A DNA stretch of 64,000 nt from an uncultured Clostridia bacterium (GTDB lineage Bacteria > Bacillota > Clostridia > Oscillospirales > Ruminococcaceae), in contig CANRNT010000005.1 in the NCBI GenBank assembly GCA_947631995.1, positions 1 through 64,000 on the forward strand, read 5' to 3'. Below, in pieces: positions 26,782 to 35,519 of the stretch (the stretch's first letter is position 1; each line of letters opens with the position of its first letter). The position numbers and the translations under genes are program-made. Under the pieces are notes generated by a model, which ran no database searches, was not told where the DNA came from, and saw only the letters and a list, made by a program, of their open reading frames with translations.

Positions 26782-27462
26782 TTAACGGCCATTAGCGGAG
26801 TTATGTATCTTCATAAGACGGCGCACGGCGTCAGGCAGCTCCGACGGAGTATCTATGATAATATCACAGCCCGCGCTTTCAAGCACGCTCCTGTCACGAA
26901 AGCCCCATGAACAGCCAACACATCTCATGCCTGAATTTTTTGCAGTTTCGACATCTACGTCGGAGTCCCCCACTATAACACACTTGTCTTTATCAGCTTC
27001 CAGCCGCGCTATAATGTTCATTATGATATCAGGATACGGTTTCTTACGGACGCCGTCCCTGCTTCCCTCTATGACATCAAAAGTCTTTGCACCGAAAAGC
27101 GCTTCAACTATCTTACAGCAAAAATCTCTTGGTTTATTGCTCGCTACGGCCAGCATTGCTCCGCTTTTTTTAAGTTCGCAAACAGCTTCAATAATGCCGT
27201 CATACGGTTTTGTTTTACGCAGACAGTTCTGCTCGTACAAAGCCGAGAACCGCTCAAATACGGCTTTTTCGATTTCGGTATCTCTTACGCTTGACGGTAC
27301 GGATCTCGAAACGAGCAGCTTCGTTCCGTTGCCGACAAACATTCTGTACTCGTCGTAAGAACGGAGAGGAAGACTATACTGCGACAAAGCCTCATTTACG
27401 CTGTCCCCGAGGTCATAAAGCGAGTTGACAAGCGTTCCGTCCAGATCAAAGATGACAGTCAT
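26782..27462 (-). CDS. HAD family phosphatase, phosphoglycolate phosphatase-like
   Basis: A 226-residue HAD subfamily IA hydrolase. Motif I is VIFDLDGTLVNS (both catalytic Asp), motif II is AVASNKP, the motif III Lys is in VRKKPYPD, and motif IV is VIVGDSDVDVETAKNSG. The helical cap insert after motif I fits the Gph/PpaX group that clears 2-phosphoglycolate or pyrophosphate, but HAD substrates cannot be read from sequence. It is the first gene of the run to DUF4364, with an extended -10 promoter upstream. Confidence 0.85.
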   Translation of the reverse strand: MTVIFDLDGTLVNSLYDLGDSVNEALSQYSLPLRSYDEYRMFVGNGTKLLVSRSVPSSVRDTEIEKAVFERFSALYEQNCLRKTKPYDGIIEAVCELKKSGAMLAVASNKPRDFCCKIVEALFGAKTFDVIEGSRDGVRKKPYPDIIMNIIARLEADKDKCVIVGDSDVDVETAKNSGMRCVGCSWGFRDRSVLESAGCDIIIDTPSELPDAVRRLMKIHNSANGR

Positions 27463-27501
27463 TCAAGACGCACCCCTTGACATTACATAATTAGTTTAAA
27501 T

Positions 27502-27510
27502 ATTATAGCA
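27502..27510 (-). promoter_or_regulatory. Extended -10 promoter of the HAD-aroBAC operon
   Basis: In minus sense TGCTATAAT, a perfect TATAAT with a TGn extension, about 40 bp upstream of the HAD gene start. No good -35 is seen at 17 bp. Confidence 0.6.
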
Positions 27511-27650
27511 TAAATAAATTAACATTTTGTGAATTAAATATGTACAATTTGTTATTTGTTGCTTTCAAGCCCGAAAACAGGCGGTTTGACCGCGCACTCT
27601 CCCAAAGATATTTTTCATCAATTTTATTATGGAAAAAAGCGCATACCGTA

Positions 27651-27679
27651 TTGAAAGAACAGGCAAAATATGATATAAT
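27651..27679 (+). promoter_or_regulatory. SigA promoter of the beta-glucosidase gene
   Basis: TTGAAA, 17 bp, TATAAT, about 45 bp upstream of the chosen GH3 start. Confidence 0.85.
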
Positions 27680-27725
27680 CATTTTAACGATATGCCAATT
27701 ACCTTGGATTTATGGAGGAATGAAT

Positions 27726-30011
27726 ATGAATGTTGAAAAGATACTTTCTGAAATGACGCTTGAAGAAAAGGCATCGCTTTGCTCGGGAGGCGATTTCTGG
27801 CACACAAAAGCATTAAAACGGTTCGACATTGAGCCGATAATGCTTTCCGACGGTCCGCATGGTCTTAGAAAGACAAACCGCAATCACGTTGTTACCGGCG
27901 CGGACGATGAAACGGCAAAGGCAGTATGTTTCCCTGCCGCCTGCGCCACGGCTTCGTCCTTTGACCGCACGCTGCTCGAAAAAATGGGCAAGGCTCTGGG
28001 CGAAGAATGTCAGGCTGAGGATATAGCCGTTATACTAGGACCGGGCGTGAACATAAAACGTTCTCCGCTTTGCGGAAGAAACTTTGAATATTTCTCGGAA
28101 GACCCGTATCTTGCCTCACAGCAGGCTGCCGCGCTCATTAAAGGCATACAAAGCAAGGGCGTTGGCACATCGGTGAAGCATTTTGCCTGCAACAATCAGG
28201 AAACAAGACGTATGGCGGTAAGCGCAAATGTTGACGAGCGCACGCTGCACGAGATATATTTGTCCGCATTTGAAAGCGTTATAAAAAATGCAAAGCCTTG
28301 GACGGTAATGTGCTCATATAACCGCGTCAACGGCACATACTCATCACAGAATAAATATCTGCTGACCGACATTCTTCGCGATAAATGGGGATTTGACGGT
28401 CTGGTAATGAGCGACTGGGGCGCTGTTGATGAAAGAGAAAAGGGCGTCGCAGCAGGTCTTGACCTTCAAATGCCCTCCGCTCACGGCAAGACCGACGCCA
28501 TAATCGTTGAAGCGGTCAAAAAAGGCGAGCTGGACGAAAAGCTCGTAGACGAATGTGCGAGAAACGTACTGAAGCTTTATGACAAATACAAGACAAATCA
28601 CAAGGGCGGAAGCTGGGACGCAGACGAACATCACGAGCTGTCACGCCGCATAGCTGCCGAATGTGCCGTTTTGCTGAAAAACAAGGACGATATACTTCCT
28701 TTGGACAAAAACAAGAAAATATGCTTTATAGGCGCATTTGCGAAAGAACCGCGCTTTCAGGGCGGCGGCTCCTCACATATAGACTGCACGCAGGTCACTT
28801 CCGCGCTCGAGGCTGTCAAGGAATATTGCGACGTTGAGTTTGCTTTGGGATTTGAAGCGGAAAGCAGCGAGCCTGATGAAAAGCTTATTTCCGAAGCGGA
28901 AGATCTTGCTAAAAAGAACGATGTTGCCGTTATATTTGCCGGTCTGCCGGATTCGTTCGAGTTTGAGGGCGGTGACAGGAAGCATATGCGTATGCCTGAC
29001 TGTCAATGCGAGCTGATAGAACGGATCGCCGCCGTTAACAAAAACGTAGTTGTAGTTCTGCATAACGGCTCACCTATGGAAATGCCATGGATAAACAAAG
29101 CAAAAGGAATACTTGAAATGTATCTTGCAGGTCAGGCGTGCGGCGGAGCGGCGTGCGATCTGCTGTTCGGAAAGGTAAACCCGAGCGGAAAGCTTGCTGA
29201 AACATTCCCCATTCGTCATGAGGACACGCCTGCTTACATCGGAGAGTTCGGCGAGGGCGATAATGTTTACTATAACGAGGGGCTTTACGTCGGCTACCGT
29301 TGGTACGACAAGCGCAAAATGGACGTGCTGTTCCCGTTCGGTTACGGTCTGAGCTACACAAAATTTGAATATTCCGATATAAAGCTTTCGGCTGACGAGA
29401 TAAATGCCGACGGTGAGCTGACCGTGAGCGTTACTGTTAAAAACGTTGGAAAAAGATCCGGAAAAGAGGTCGTACAGCTTTATGTCAGGGACAGACACAG
29501 CAGCGTTGACAGACCCGTCCGCGAGCTTAAAGGATATGAAAAGGTATCGCTTGAAGCAGGAGAAAGCAAAAAGGTATTTTTCAGGCTGGACAAGAGAGCC
29601 TTTGCATATTACAGCACAGCAGAGCATGATTGGGTAGTTGAGGACGGCAGGTTTGATATCGAGGCAGGAGCTTCGTCACGCGATATACGCCAATCGGCAT
29701 TTGTATATATCAACAACGGCTACACGCCGCGTGTAAAGTTCACGATAAACAGCCTGATAATGGATATTCTTGCTTATCCGACAGCCGCCAAAGAGTTTTT
29801 CGACTTTTTAAAGCAGGAGCTTACATCGGAGGGCATGGATATACACGCGCAGCGTTTTGAAGAGCTCACGGACGATATGCTTACCGTATTCAGCGACATG
29901 AGCGTCAGAACGACAATGGATTTCCTGACAACCAAGGGCATAACCCGTGAAAAGCTGACATCGACCATTGAACGCCTTAATGTGATAGTCAACGAGGGCG
30001 CGGAAGAATAA
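27726..30011 (+). CDS. Glycoside hydrolase family 3 beta-glucosidase, cytoplasmic
   Basis: A 761-residue GH3 enzyme with no signal peptide, so it should act on imported beta-glucosides such as cellobiose. The (beta/alpha)8 domain shows IMLSDGPHGLR, GRNFEYFSEDPYLA, GVGTSVKHFACNNQE and the nucleophile Asp in GLVMSDWGAVDE. The alpha/beta sandwich (GGSSHIDCTQVTSALEA) and a C-terminal FnIII-like domain (VSVTVKNVGKRSGKEVVQLYV) follow, then about 95 extra residues (DILAYPTAAKEFFDFL onward), helical and typical of clostridial GH3 enzymes. The open frame begins at 27540, upstream of the promoter; ATG 27726 with GGAGG 7 nt upstream is preferred to ATG 27720, which is 1 nt away. Confidence 0.94.
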   Translation: MNVEKILSEMTLEEKASLCSGGDFWHTKALKRFDIEPIMLSDGPHGLRKTNRNHVVTGADDETAKAVCFPAACATASSFDRTLLEKMGKALGEECQAEDIAVILGPGVNIKRSPLCGRNFEYFSEDPYLASQQAAALIKGIQSKGVGTSVKHFACNNQETRRMAVSANVDERTLHEIYLSAFESVIKNAKPWTVMCSYNRVNGTYSSQNKYLLTDILRDKWGFDGLVMSDWGAVDEREKGVAAGLDLQMPSAHGKTDAIIVEAVKKGELDEKLVDECARNVLKLYDKYKTNHKGGSWDADEHHELSRRIAAECAVLLKNKDDILPLDKNKKICFIGAFAKEPRFQGGGSSHIDCTQVTSALEAVKEYCDVEFALGFEAESSEPDEKLISEAEDLAKKNDVAVIFAGLPDSFEFEGGDRKHMRMPDCQCELIERIAAVNKNVVVVLHNGSPMEMPWINKAKGILEMYLAGQACGGAACDLLFGKVNPSGKLAETFPIRHEDTPAYIGEFGEGDNVYYNEGLYVGYRWYDKRKMDVLFPFGYGLSYTKFEYSDIKLSADEINADGELTVSVTVKNVGKRSGKEVVQLYVRDRHSSVDRPVRELKGYEKVSLEAGESKKVFFRLDKRAFAYYSTAEHDWVVEDGRFDIEAGASSRDIRQSAFVYINNGYTPRVKFTINSLIMDILAYPTAAKEFFDFLKQELTSEGMDIHAQRFEELTDDMLTVFSDMSVRTTMDFLTTKGITREKLTSTIERLNVIVNEGAEE

Positions 30012-30017
30012 AGTAAC

Positions 30018-30047
30018 GCATATTCCCGCTGCAGAATATTATATACT
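30018..30047 (+). promoter_or_regulatory. Possible sporulation SigE-type promoter of spoVM
   Basis: GCATATT, a 15-bp gap and TATATACT resemble the SigE pattern (KMATATT, 14-15 bp, CATACANT, one mismatch in the fixed -10 positions besides the first base). It is placed about 27 bp before spoVM. Assignment to SigE is inferred from the pattern and the gene. Confidence 0.5.
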
Positions 30048-30073
30048 ATCAAACTGCACGGAGGTATCGCGTT

Positions 30074-30163
30074 ATGAAGATAGTTGTTATCAAGCCGCCC
30101 AAAATAATTGCAGGAGCACTTAGACTAGTGTTCGGGATAAAGAAATGTGAAAACAGGATATAA
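30074..30163 (+). CDS. spoVM: Stage V sporulation protein M
   Basis: A 29-residue peptide with SD GGAGGT 8 nt upstream. Aligned without gaps to B. subtilis SpoVM (26 residues), it keeps Met1, Lys2, Ile6, Lys7, Pro9, Lys10, Gly14, Arg17 and Gly21, including the Pro9 and the amphipathic helix pattern that lets SpoVM recognise the curved forespore membrane and recruit SpoIVA for coat assembly. It has an extra Pro at position 8 and three extra C-terminal residues. In B. subtilis spoVM lies at the end of the prpC-prkC-cpgA block, and here it is convergent with rsgA, supporting the call. It implies an ancestral or active sporulation programme. Confidence 0.92.
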   Translation: MKIVVIKPPKIIAGALRLVFGIKKCENRI

Positions 30164-30167
30164 AAGT

Positions 30168-30195
30168 ATCCGTCGGGGAAAGATCCTCGGCGGAT
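30168..30195. terminator. Terminator after spoVM, also at the end of the yicC-rsgA superoperon
   Basis: A 12-pair stem (ATCCGTCGGGGA with TCCTCGGCGGAT, two wobbles) with an AAGA loop, followed on the + strand by ATTTTATCTTTTTTT. It abuts the rsgA stop codon and has A-rich sequence on the other side, so it probably works in both directions. Confidence 0.85.
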
Positions 30196-30198
30196 ATT

Positions 30199-31104
30199 TT
30201 ATCTTTTTTTATAAAGCCATTCGGGAATGAGCCTTGCTTCCTCGTACATACTTACATAACTGTTATGACGCGACCTGCATATATCTCCCCTGTTCACGGC
30301 TTCTATCACGGCGCAGCCGTTTTCCTTGGTATGGCTGCAATCGGCATATCTGCACTTGCCGAAATACGGTCGGAACTCACGAAAGCACTCGGCAAGCTCA
30401 TCTTTAAGTATTATATCATATTTGCTCGTATCAAAGCTTGAAAACCCGGGCGTATCCGCTATATAGCCGCCCATGGGCAGCTTATGGAGAGAAACATGGC
30501 GTGTGGTATGCCTTCCCCTGCCCAGCTTGCGGCTTATCTCGGCGGTCTTTTCTCCAAGCTGCGGGAACATACCGTTGAGCAGAGTTGTTTTTCCTACTCC
30601 CGTATTCCCCGTAAACGCGGATACCTCCGCAGAAATACGCTTTTTAAGCTTATTCATTGCGTCTGAGCTGTCTTTTCCTATACCGTAAACCTCAACGCCG
30701 CATTTTTCGTAAAGCTCTGTCAGGTCATCAGAGGACTTTATATCCGTTTTAGTAAAAACTATGATAGGGTTTATTTTTTTAAACTCAGCCACGGCTATGA
30801 ACTTATCCAGCAGAAGCAGATTTGGCGGAGGTTCACAGGTAGAACACACCAGAATAAGATTGTCGAGATTTGCCATAGGCGGTCGGACTATCTCATTCTT
30901 TCTTTCAAGTATATCGGTTATGACCCCTCTGCCGTCATCGCATATCTCTATCACGGCTTTATCGCCGCAGCAGGGAGAGATATTCTTATTTCGGAATGCT
31001 CCTCTCGCGGTACATTCATATACACTATCGGAGACATCTACAAAATAAATGCCTCCGATAAGTTTTACTATCGTACCTGAGAGTTTTTTATTCTCACAGT
31101 TCAT
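30199..31104 (-). CDS. rsgA: Ribosome small subunit-dependent GTPase A
   Basis: A 301-residue circularly permuted GTPase helping 30S maturation. An N-terminal OB fold is followed by permuted G motifs: FTKTDI (G4), then GNTGVGKTTLLNG (G1) and DTPGFSSFD (G3). The C-terminal zinc site is CRYADCSHTKENGCAV. It is the last gene of the superoperon that includes prpC and prkC, the same context as cpgA in Bacillus. It starts 6 bp after the prkC stop. Confidence 0.95.
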   Translation of the reverse strand: MNCENKKLSGTIVKLIGGIYFVDVSDSVYECTARGAFRNKNISPCCGDKAVIEICDDGRGVITDILERKNEIVRPPMANLDNLILVCSTCEPPPNLLLLDKFIAVAEFKKINPIIVFTKTDIKSSDDLTELYEKCGVEVYGIGKDSSDAMNKLKKRISAEVSAFTGNTGVGKTTLLNGMFPQLGEKTAEISRKLGRGRHTTRHVSLHKLPMGGYIADTPGFSSFDTSKYDIILKDELAECFREFRPYFGKCRYADCSHTKENGCAVIEAVNRGDICRSRHNSYVSMYEEARLIPEWLYKKR

Positions 31105-31110
31105 ACTTTT

Positions 31111-33612
31111 TTAGCCGACGAACTCAAACAGGCTTTTATCAGCAAATATAGTTTTGCTGACAGAGTCATCTCTAAATCCGATATAGTCGCCTGAATAGTG
31201 GGTAAACGTAAATTCATCACCCGGATTGAAAGTCTTAAGCGGCTTTGACGGATCACTAAGATCAACGAACGAACCCGATCCGACAGCTCTATAAGTACCT
31301 ACCTGTTCAGAAGGAAGTTCATAAAACTTCGGAGTAGTTGTTGTCGGCTGCGAAACGGTTACGCCCTCTACAGATATGTTTAAATCTCCGCTTACCGCAC
31401 TAACAGTATATTTGCCGTCCGAGCCTTTTGAAACAACAGAACCGTTTACTCTTACCACCATATTACTGGAGTCGTAAGAGCTATCAACAACAACGGTGAA
31501 GCTGTAATTGTCGCCCTCATTTACGGTAGAAGCACCGTTTATAGTAACGCCTGCCGTCTGCGAGAAGCTGACAGCGAATGTTTTCTTCTGAATGAGAGAG
31601 AGGAACGCATTCGTATCCATTGAAGTCTGCGTTGCGGTCTTTGCAGAGAAGTCAACGGTAAATATCATATACTTGACCTGCTGCTGTGTAGCGTTGTTGA
31701 GAGCCGATACCACTATCGTCTGAACGCCCGTACCGCTTACATCTTTTATTGTTATATTATTTCCCGCATAAAACTCTGCGGCGTCTACCTTTTGCGATTT
31801 TATAACTGCGCCCGAGTCTCCGTAAACGCTGAAAGTGAATGCGCCCTTTGCGCCTGCGGGGATAGGTATGATAAGGTCTACCGAGCCTGCTCCTGCAACA
31901 CCCGTTGAAACGCCGATTATTACCGTCTGATCCTTAGATACCAGCGCACCCTCCTGCACGCTCTGGCTGACTACGGTGCCTTTAGGCGGATCTTTGACAT
32001 CAACGTCCTTGAACTGATAGTTAGTTATTTTTGACTGCTTGAGAAGCTCTTCTGCCTGTTCCCTGGTCATACCGACCACTTTAGGCATTTCCTTACTGGA
32101 CGAAACAGAGCCGTTGCTTACATACAGCGTTATGGTAGAGCCCGCTTCAGCCATTGTGCCGCTTTCGGGGTCTACTCTGTATATCGTACCCTCATCGTAA
32201 TCATCGCGCCAGTCCTCCATTTTCTTGACCTCGAAGCCTAGCTGTTTCAGATTGTTCTCGACCGCGTCGGTATACTGATATCCCACCAGATAATCGGGCA
32301 CTTGTATCATTCTTGCGCCCTTGCTCACCTTTACGGAAACGTTAGCGCCTTTTTTGGTAGTTTTGCCGTCCGCGATACTCTGATAGAATATTACTCCCTC
32401 TCCGTACTCGGAATTATATTCCTCGGTAACGCTGAAATTGATTATATCACGGTACTGCTCTTCAGCTTGGGTATAAATGGTATTTATCAGGTTCGGCATT
32501 TCAAAAGTTGTATCTTCCGAACCTTTATTGAACTTACTTATAACATTGAATATTACAACGCAGGCAATTATAACTACCGCTACCGCAGATGCACAGAGTA
32601 TCGGGAAAACATAGCTTTTTCTGGGTTCTTCCTCTGCCTCGTCGTCATACTCGTCATATTCGTCGTCATACTCGTCATCTTCCGACCGTCTTGCGCTGTT
32701 CTGATTTACAGGAGTAAAGAACCTTGTTCCCTCTCCGTCGTCATCTTCCTCGTCGTCTCTGGGGATATAGCCGAACACTACCGACTGGTCCATTTTGAAT
32801 GTATCTATATCCTTTATCATTTCGGCAGCCGACTGATAACGCTTATCCGGCTCTTTTTCGACTGCGTGCATAACTATCTCCTCGAGAGCCTCAGGTATCG
32901 AGGGTACATATGTACGCGGGAATGTAGGAGCGTCCTGCATATGCATAAGAGCCACGGAAACGGGATTTTCTCCGTCAAACATTTTTCTTCCCGTGAGCAT
33001 TTCATAGAGCATAACGCCTACCGAATATATATCGCTTCTTTCATCGGTATAGTCGCCTCTTGCCTGCTCGGGAGAGATATAATGAACAGAGCCTATTGTC
33101 TTTTCGGACATAGTCTTTCCGTCAACTCTGGAAAATCTGGCGATACCGAAGTCCATGACCTTTATCGTACCGTCTGCAAAAAGCATGATATTCTGCGGCT
33201 TTATATCGCGGTGTATGATACCTCTGTCGTGCGCGTGCTGCAAAGCGCGGAGTATCTGCGTGATGAAATGCAGCGCGTCTTTCCAGCGAAGAGCACCCTG
33301 CTGTTCAATAAACTCTTTCAGCGTGATACCGTCTATATACTCCATAACTATAAACTGTATCTCGTCGCTGAAACCAACATCGTATATCTTTACGATATTG
33401 GGGTGAGAAAGAACTGCGATAGCCTTGCTCTCATTCCTGAACCTTTTCAGAAACTCCTCATTCTCGGAAAACTCCGTTTTCAGTATCTTGATAGCAACGA
33501 CGCGGTTTTCCATAATGTCTACCGCCTTATAAACATCAGCCATTCCGCCTATGCCTATAAGTTCTGTTATCTCATATCTTCCGTCAAGCTTTTTGCCGAT
33601 ATTCAGGTCCAT
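31111..33612 (-). CDS. prkC: PASTA-domain serine/threonine protein kinase
   Basis: An 833-residue receptor kinase. The kinase domain (about 10-270) has GIGGMADVYKA, VVAIKILK, HRDIKPQN and DFGIARF. A very acidic juxtamembrane stretch rich in Asp, Glu and Tyr (about 300-340) precedes one TM helix (PILCASAVAVVIIACVVIF). Three PASTA repeats (about 370-570) follow; these bind muropeptides or lipid II. Beyond them are roughly 260 further residues of beta-rich sequence with low-complexity Ser/Thr linkers and an SH3-like end. The kinase should phosphorylate division and metabolic targets in response to cell-wall status, countered by PrpC. ATG 33610-33612 with AGGAG 8 nt upstream is preferred to GTG 33621, which overlaps the SD. 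Confidence 0.94.
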   Translation of the reverse strand: MDLNIGKKLDGRYEITELIGIGGMADVYKAVDIMENRVVAIKILKTEFSENEEFLKRFRNESKAIAVLSHPNIVKIYDVGFSDEIQFIVMEYIDGITLKEFIEQQGALRWKDALHFITQILRALQHAHDRGIIHRDIKPQNIMLFADGTIKVMDFGIARFSRVDGKTMSEKTIGSVHYISPEQARGDYTDERSDIYSVGVMLYEMLTGRKMFDGENPVSVALMHMQDAPTFPRTYVPSIPEALEEIVMHAVEKEPDKRYQSAAEMIKDIDTFKMDQSVVFGYIPRDDEEDDDGEGTRFFTPVNQNSARRSEDDEYDDEYDEYDDEAEEEPRKSYVFPILCASAVAVVIIACVVIFNVISKFNKGSEDTTFEMPNLINTIYTQAEEQYRDIINFSVTEEYNSEYGEGVIFYQSIADGKTTKKGANVSVKVSKGARMIQVPDYLVGYQYTDAVENNLKQLGFEVKKMEDWRDDYDEGTIYRVDPESGTMAEAGSTITLYVSNGSVSSSKEMPKVVGMTREQAEELLKQSKITNYQFKDVDVKDPPKGTVVSQSVQEGALVSKDQTVIIGVSTGVAGAGSVDLIIPIPAGAKGAFTFSVYGDSGAVIKSQKVDAAEFYAGNNITIKDVSGTGVQTIVVSALNNATQQQVKYMIFTVDFSAKTATQTSMDTNAFLSLIQKKTFAVSFSQTAGVTINGASTVNEGDNYSFTVVVDSSYDSSNMVVRVNGSVVSKGSDGKYTVSAVSGDLNISVEGVTVSQPTTTTPKFYELPSEQVGTYRAVGSGSFVDLSDPSKPLKTFNPGDEFTFTHYSGDYIGFRDDSVSKTIFADKSLFEFVG

Positions 33613-33628
33613 TGATTTCACTCCTAAT

Positions 33629-34390
33629 TTATTTATCGTAGTTACATATCATGGCGAGAGTTATATTATCTCTGCCGCCCTGCGAATTGACATAATCTAT
33701 CAAGCTTGCGACTATTTCGTCGCCGTCCTCTTTGTTCTGCGCCTTAGCGTGTATTCGCTCATACAGCATATCAGAGCTGCAATAGTTAGACAGCCCGTCG
33801 CTGCAAAGTATTATCTCGTCGCCCTTTGAGATATCTATCTCAAAGAAATCTACCTCGACGTCCTTTTCAACGCCTACCGCTTTGGTTATATAGTGACGCA
33901 TATCATGCGTTGATATCTCTTCTTTATTTATTTTTCCCTGCTCGTAGAGCATTTCCACATAGGTATGGTCTACCGTTACCTGCTCGATACCGTCATCTGA
34001 AAGATGGTAAGCTCTCGAGTCGCCGACGCTAGCGATATATGCGATATCGTTCTTCACTATCGCTGCAACACAGGTAGTGCCCATGCCCATTTTTTCTTTT
34101 TCCTCGTTTGCTTTTTTGAACACCAAGGTATTTGCCGCCGAAACGGCTGTCACCAACAGGTTCTTCATGCTCATCGGGCTGAAATTGTCACGGTAATTTT
34201 GTTTGATCCTGTCATGCACCGCTGATACGGCGATGCCGCTGGCAATACTTCCGTAGCCTGCGCCTCCCATTCCGTCGCATACAACAGCGCAGACCGCACC
34301 GTCGTCAAAGACGCTGAAAAGAAAGCAGTCCTGATTTTCACTTCGTTTCATTCCGATATCGCTGGCTGCACAAACAAACAAAACTGTCAC
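33629..34390 (-). CDS. prpC: PP2C-type protein serine/threonine phosphatase
   Basis: A 253-residue manganese-dependent phosphatase that reverses PrkC phosphorylation. The metal-binding signature is intact: SDIGMKRSENQDCF, VCDGMGGAGYG, SVGDSRAYHL and CSDGLSNY, GGRDNITLAMI. It sits directly upstream of prkC. The start is uncertain: GTG 34388-34390 is immediately after AAAGGG, whereas TTG 34379-34381 lies 5 nt after GGGGTGA and would give a protein 3 residues shorter. Confidence 0.94.
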   Translation of the reverse strand: MTVLFVCAASDIGMKRSENQDCFLFSVFDDGAVCAVVCDGMGGAGYGSIASGIAVSAVHDRIKQNYRDNFSPMSMKNLLVTAVSAANTLVFKKANEEKEKMGMGTTCVAAIVKNDIAYIASVGDSRAYHLSDDGIEQVTVDHTYVEMLYEQGKINKEEISTHDMRHYITKAVGVEKDVEVDFFEIDISKGDEIILCSDGLSNYCSSDMLYERIHAKAQNKEDGDEIVASLIDYVNSQGGRDNITLAMICNYDK

Positions 34391-34430
34391 CCCTTTATGT
34401 CATGATACGGCATAATACGACCTGCACACT

Positions 34431-35483
34431 TCACTTCTTCTCCTGCTCTCTCCGAAGCTGTCCGCAAGCGGCGTTTATATCCGCGCCCAATGTTCTTCTT
34501 ACGGTAACGTTCATACCCATATCCGTAAGATACTTCTTAAATCTCATTGTTGACTTTTTAGACGAGGTATAATCTCTCTCATCTATTTTATTTACAGGTA
34601 TGAGGTTCACATGGCACATCATACCGCCGAGAAGCTTATTTAGCTTTTGAGCGTCATCATAAGTATCGTTTACTCCGCTTATCACGGCATACTCAAAGCT
34701 CACGCGTCTGCCTGTCTCTTTAAAATAATCCTTACAAGCGCTGACAAGCTCATATATATCATATTTATCGTTTATCGGCATTATACTGCTTCTTGACGCG
34801 TTATCTGACGAATGGAGGGATATTGAAAGAGTTACCCCCAGCCTGAGCTTTGCCAGCTCATATATCTTTGGCACTATGCCGCAGGTAGAGAGCGAAACAT
34901 GGCGCAGGCTCATATTTATACCCTCTTGGGAAGATACTATATCAAAGAAGCGTACAACATTGTCATAATTATCCAAAGGCTCGCCGATACCCATAAGCAC
35001 CACGCCTGATATCTTCCTGCCGCTGTCGCGCTGTGCCTCATATATCTGCAACAGCATTTCCGAAGGCAAAAGGTCTCTTTTATATCCTGCGATAGTTGAA
35101 GCGCAGAACCTGCACCCCATTTTACAGCCCACCTGGGTGGAGATACACAATGTATTGCCGTGCTCATATTCCATAAGCACAGACTCAATATGCTCCCCAT
35201 CATAAAGCCTATATAGATATTTTAACGTATTATCGGTACTCGAGGCAAGTCTTTTGACAATAAATAGTGAATTTATACAAAAAATCGCTTCGAGTTGTTC
35301 TCTCAACTGTGCAGAAAGATTGGTCATAGAGGAAAAATCAGTAATTTTTTTAACATGAAGCCAGTCATATATCTGAGCTGCTCTGAATTTCTTTTCGCCC
35401 AAACGCTCCAATTCTGCTTCCAACTGAGGCAGCGTAAGGCTCAAAATATCCGTTTTTCCATTTATTGTTATATTTTGCGGCAT
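34431..35483 (-). CDS. rlmN: 23S rRNA (adenine-C2)-methyltransferase RlmN, radical SAM
   Basis: A 350-residue radical-SAM methyltransferase that makes m2A2503 in 23S rRNA and m2A37 in some tRNAs. The iron-sulphur Cys cluster is in STQVGCKMGCRFCAST; the methyl-transfer Cys lies in the C-terminal AACGQLR; LMGIGEPLDNYDNV is the SAM-binding GEP motif. Genome position between rsmB and prpC is conserved in Firmicutes. Confidence 0.96.
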   Translation of the reverse strand: MPQNITINGKTDILSLTLPQLEAELERLGEKKFRAAQIYDWLHVKKITDFSSMTNLSAQLREQLEAIFCINSLFIVKRLASSTDNTLKYLYRLYDGEHIESVLMEYEHGNTLCISTQVGCKMGCRFCASTIAGYKRDLLPSEMLLQIYEAQRDSGRKISGVVLMGIGEPLDNYDNVVRFFDIVSSQEGINMSLRHVSLSTCGIVPKIYELAKLRLGVTLSISLHSSDNASRSSIMPINDKYDIYELVSACKDYFKETGRRVSFEYAVISGVNDTYDDAQKLNKLLGGMMCHVNLIPVNKIDERDYTSSKKSTMRFKKYLTDMGMNVTVRRTLGADINAACGQLRREQEKK

Positions 35484-35519
35484 TATATTTCCCCATACAC
35501 TATATTTTTTGATATCCTG

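Noticed and set aside
27540-27725. N-terminal extension of the beta-glucosidase to 27540
   Set aside because: It would start upstream of a consensus promoter at 27651-27679; the ATG at 27726 has a proper SD.
32302-33615. 437-codon + strand frame antisense to the prkC kinase domain
   Set aside because: Its translation is a mirror of the kinase gene with no motif; the minus-strand kinase motifs are unambiguous.
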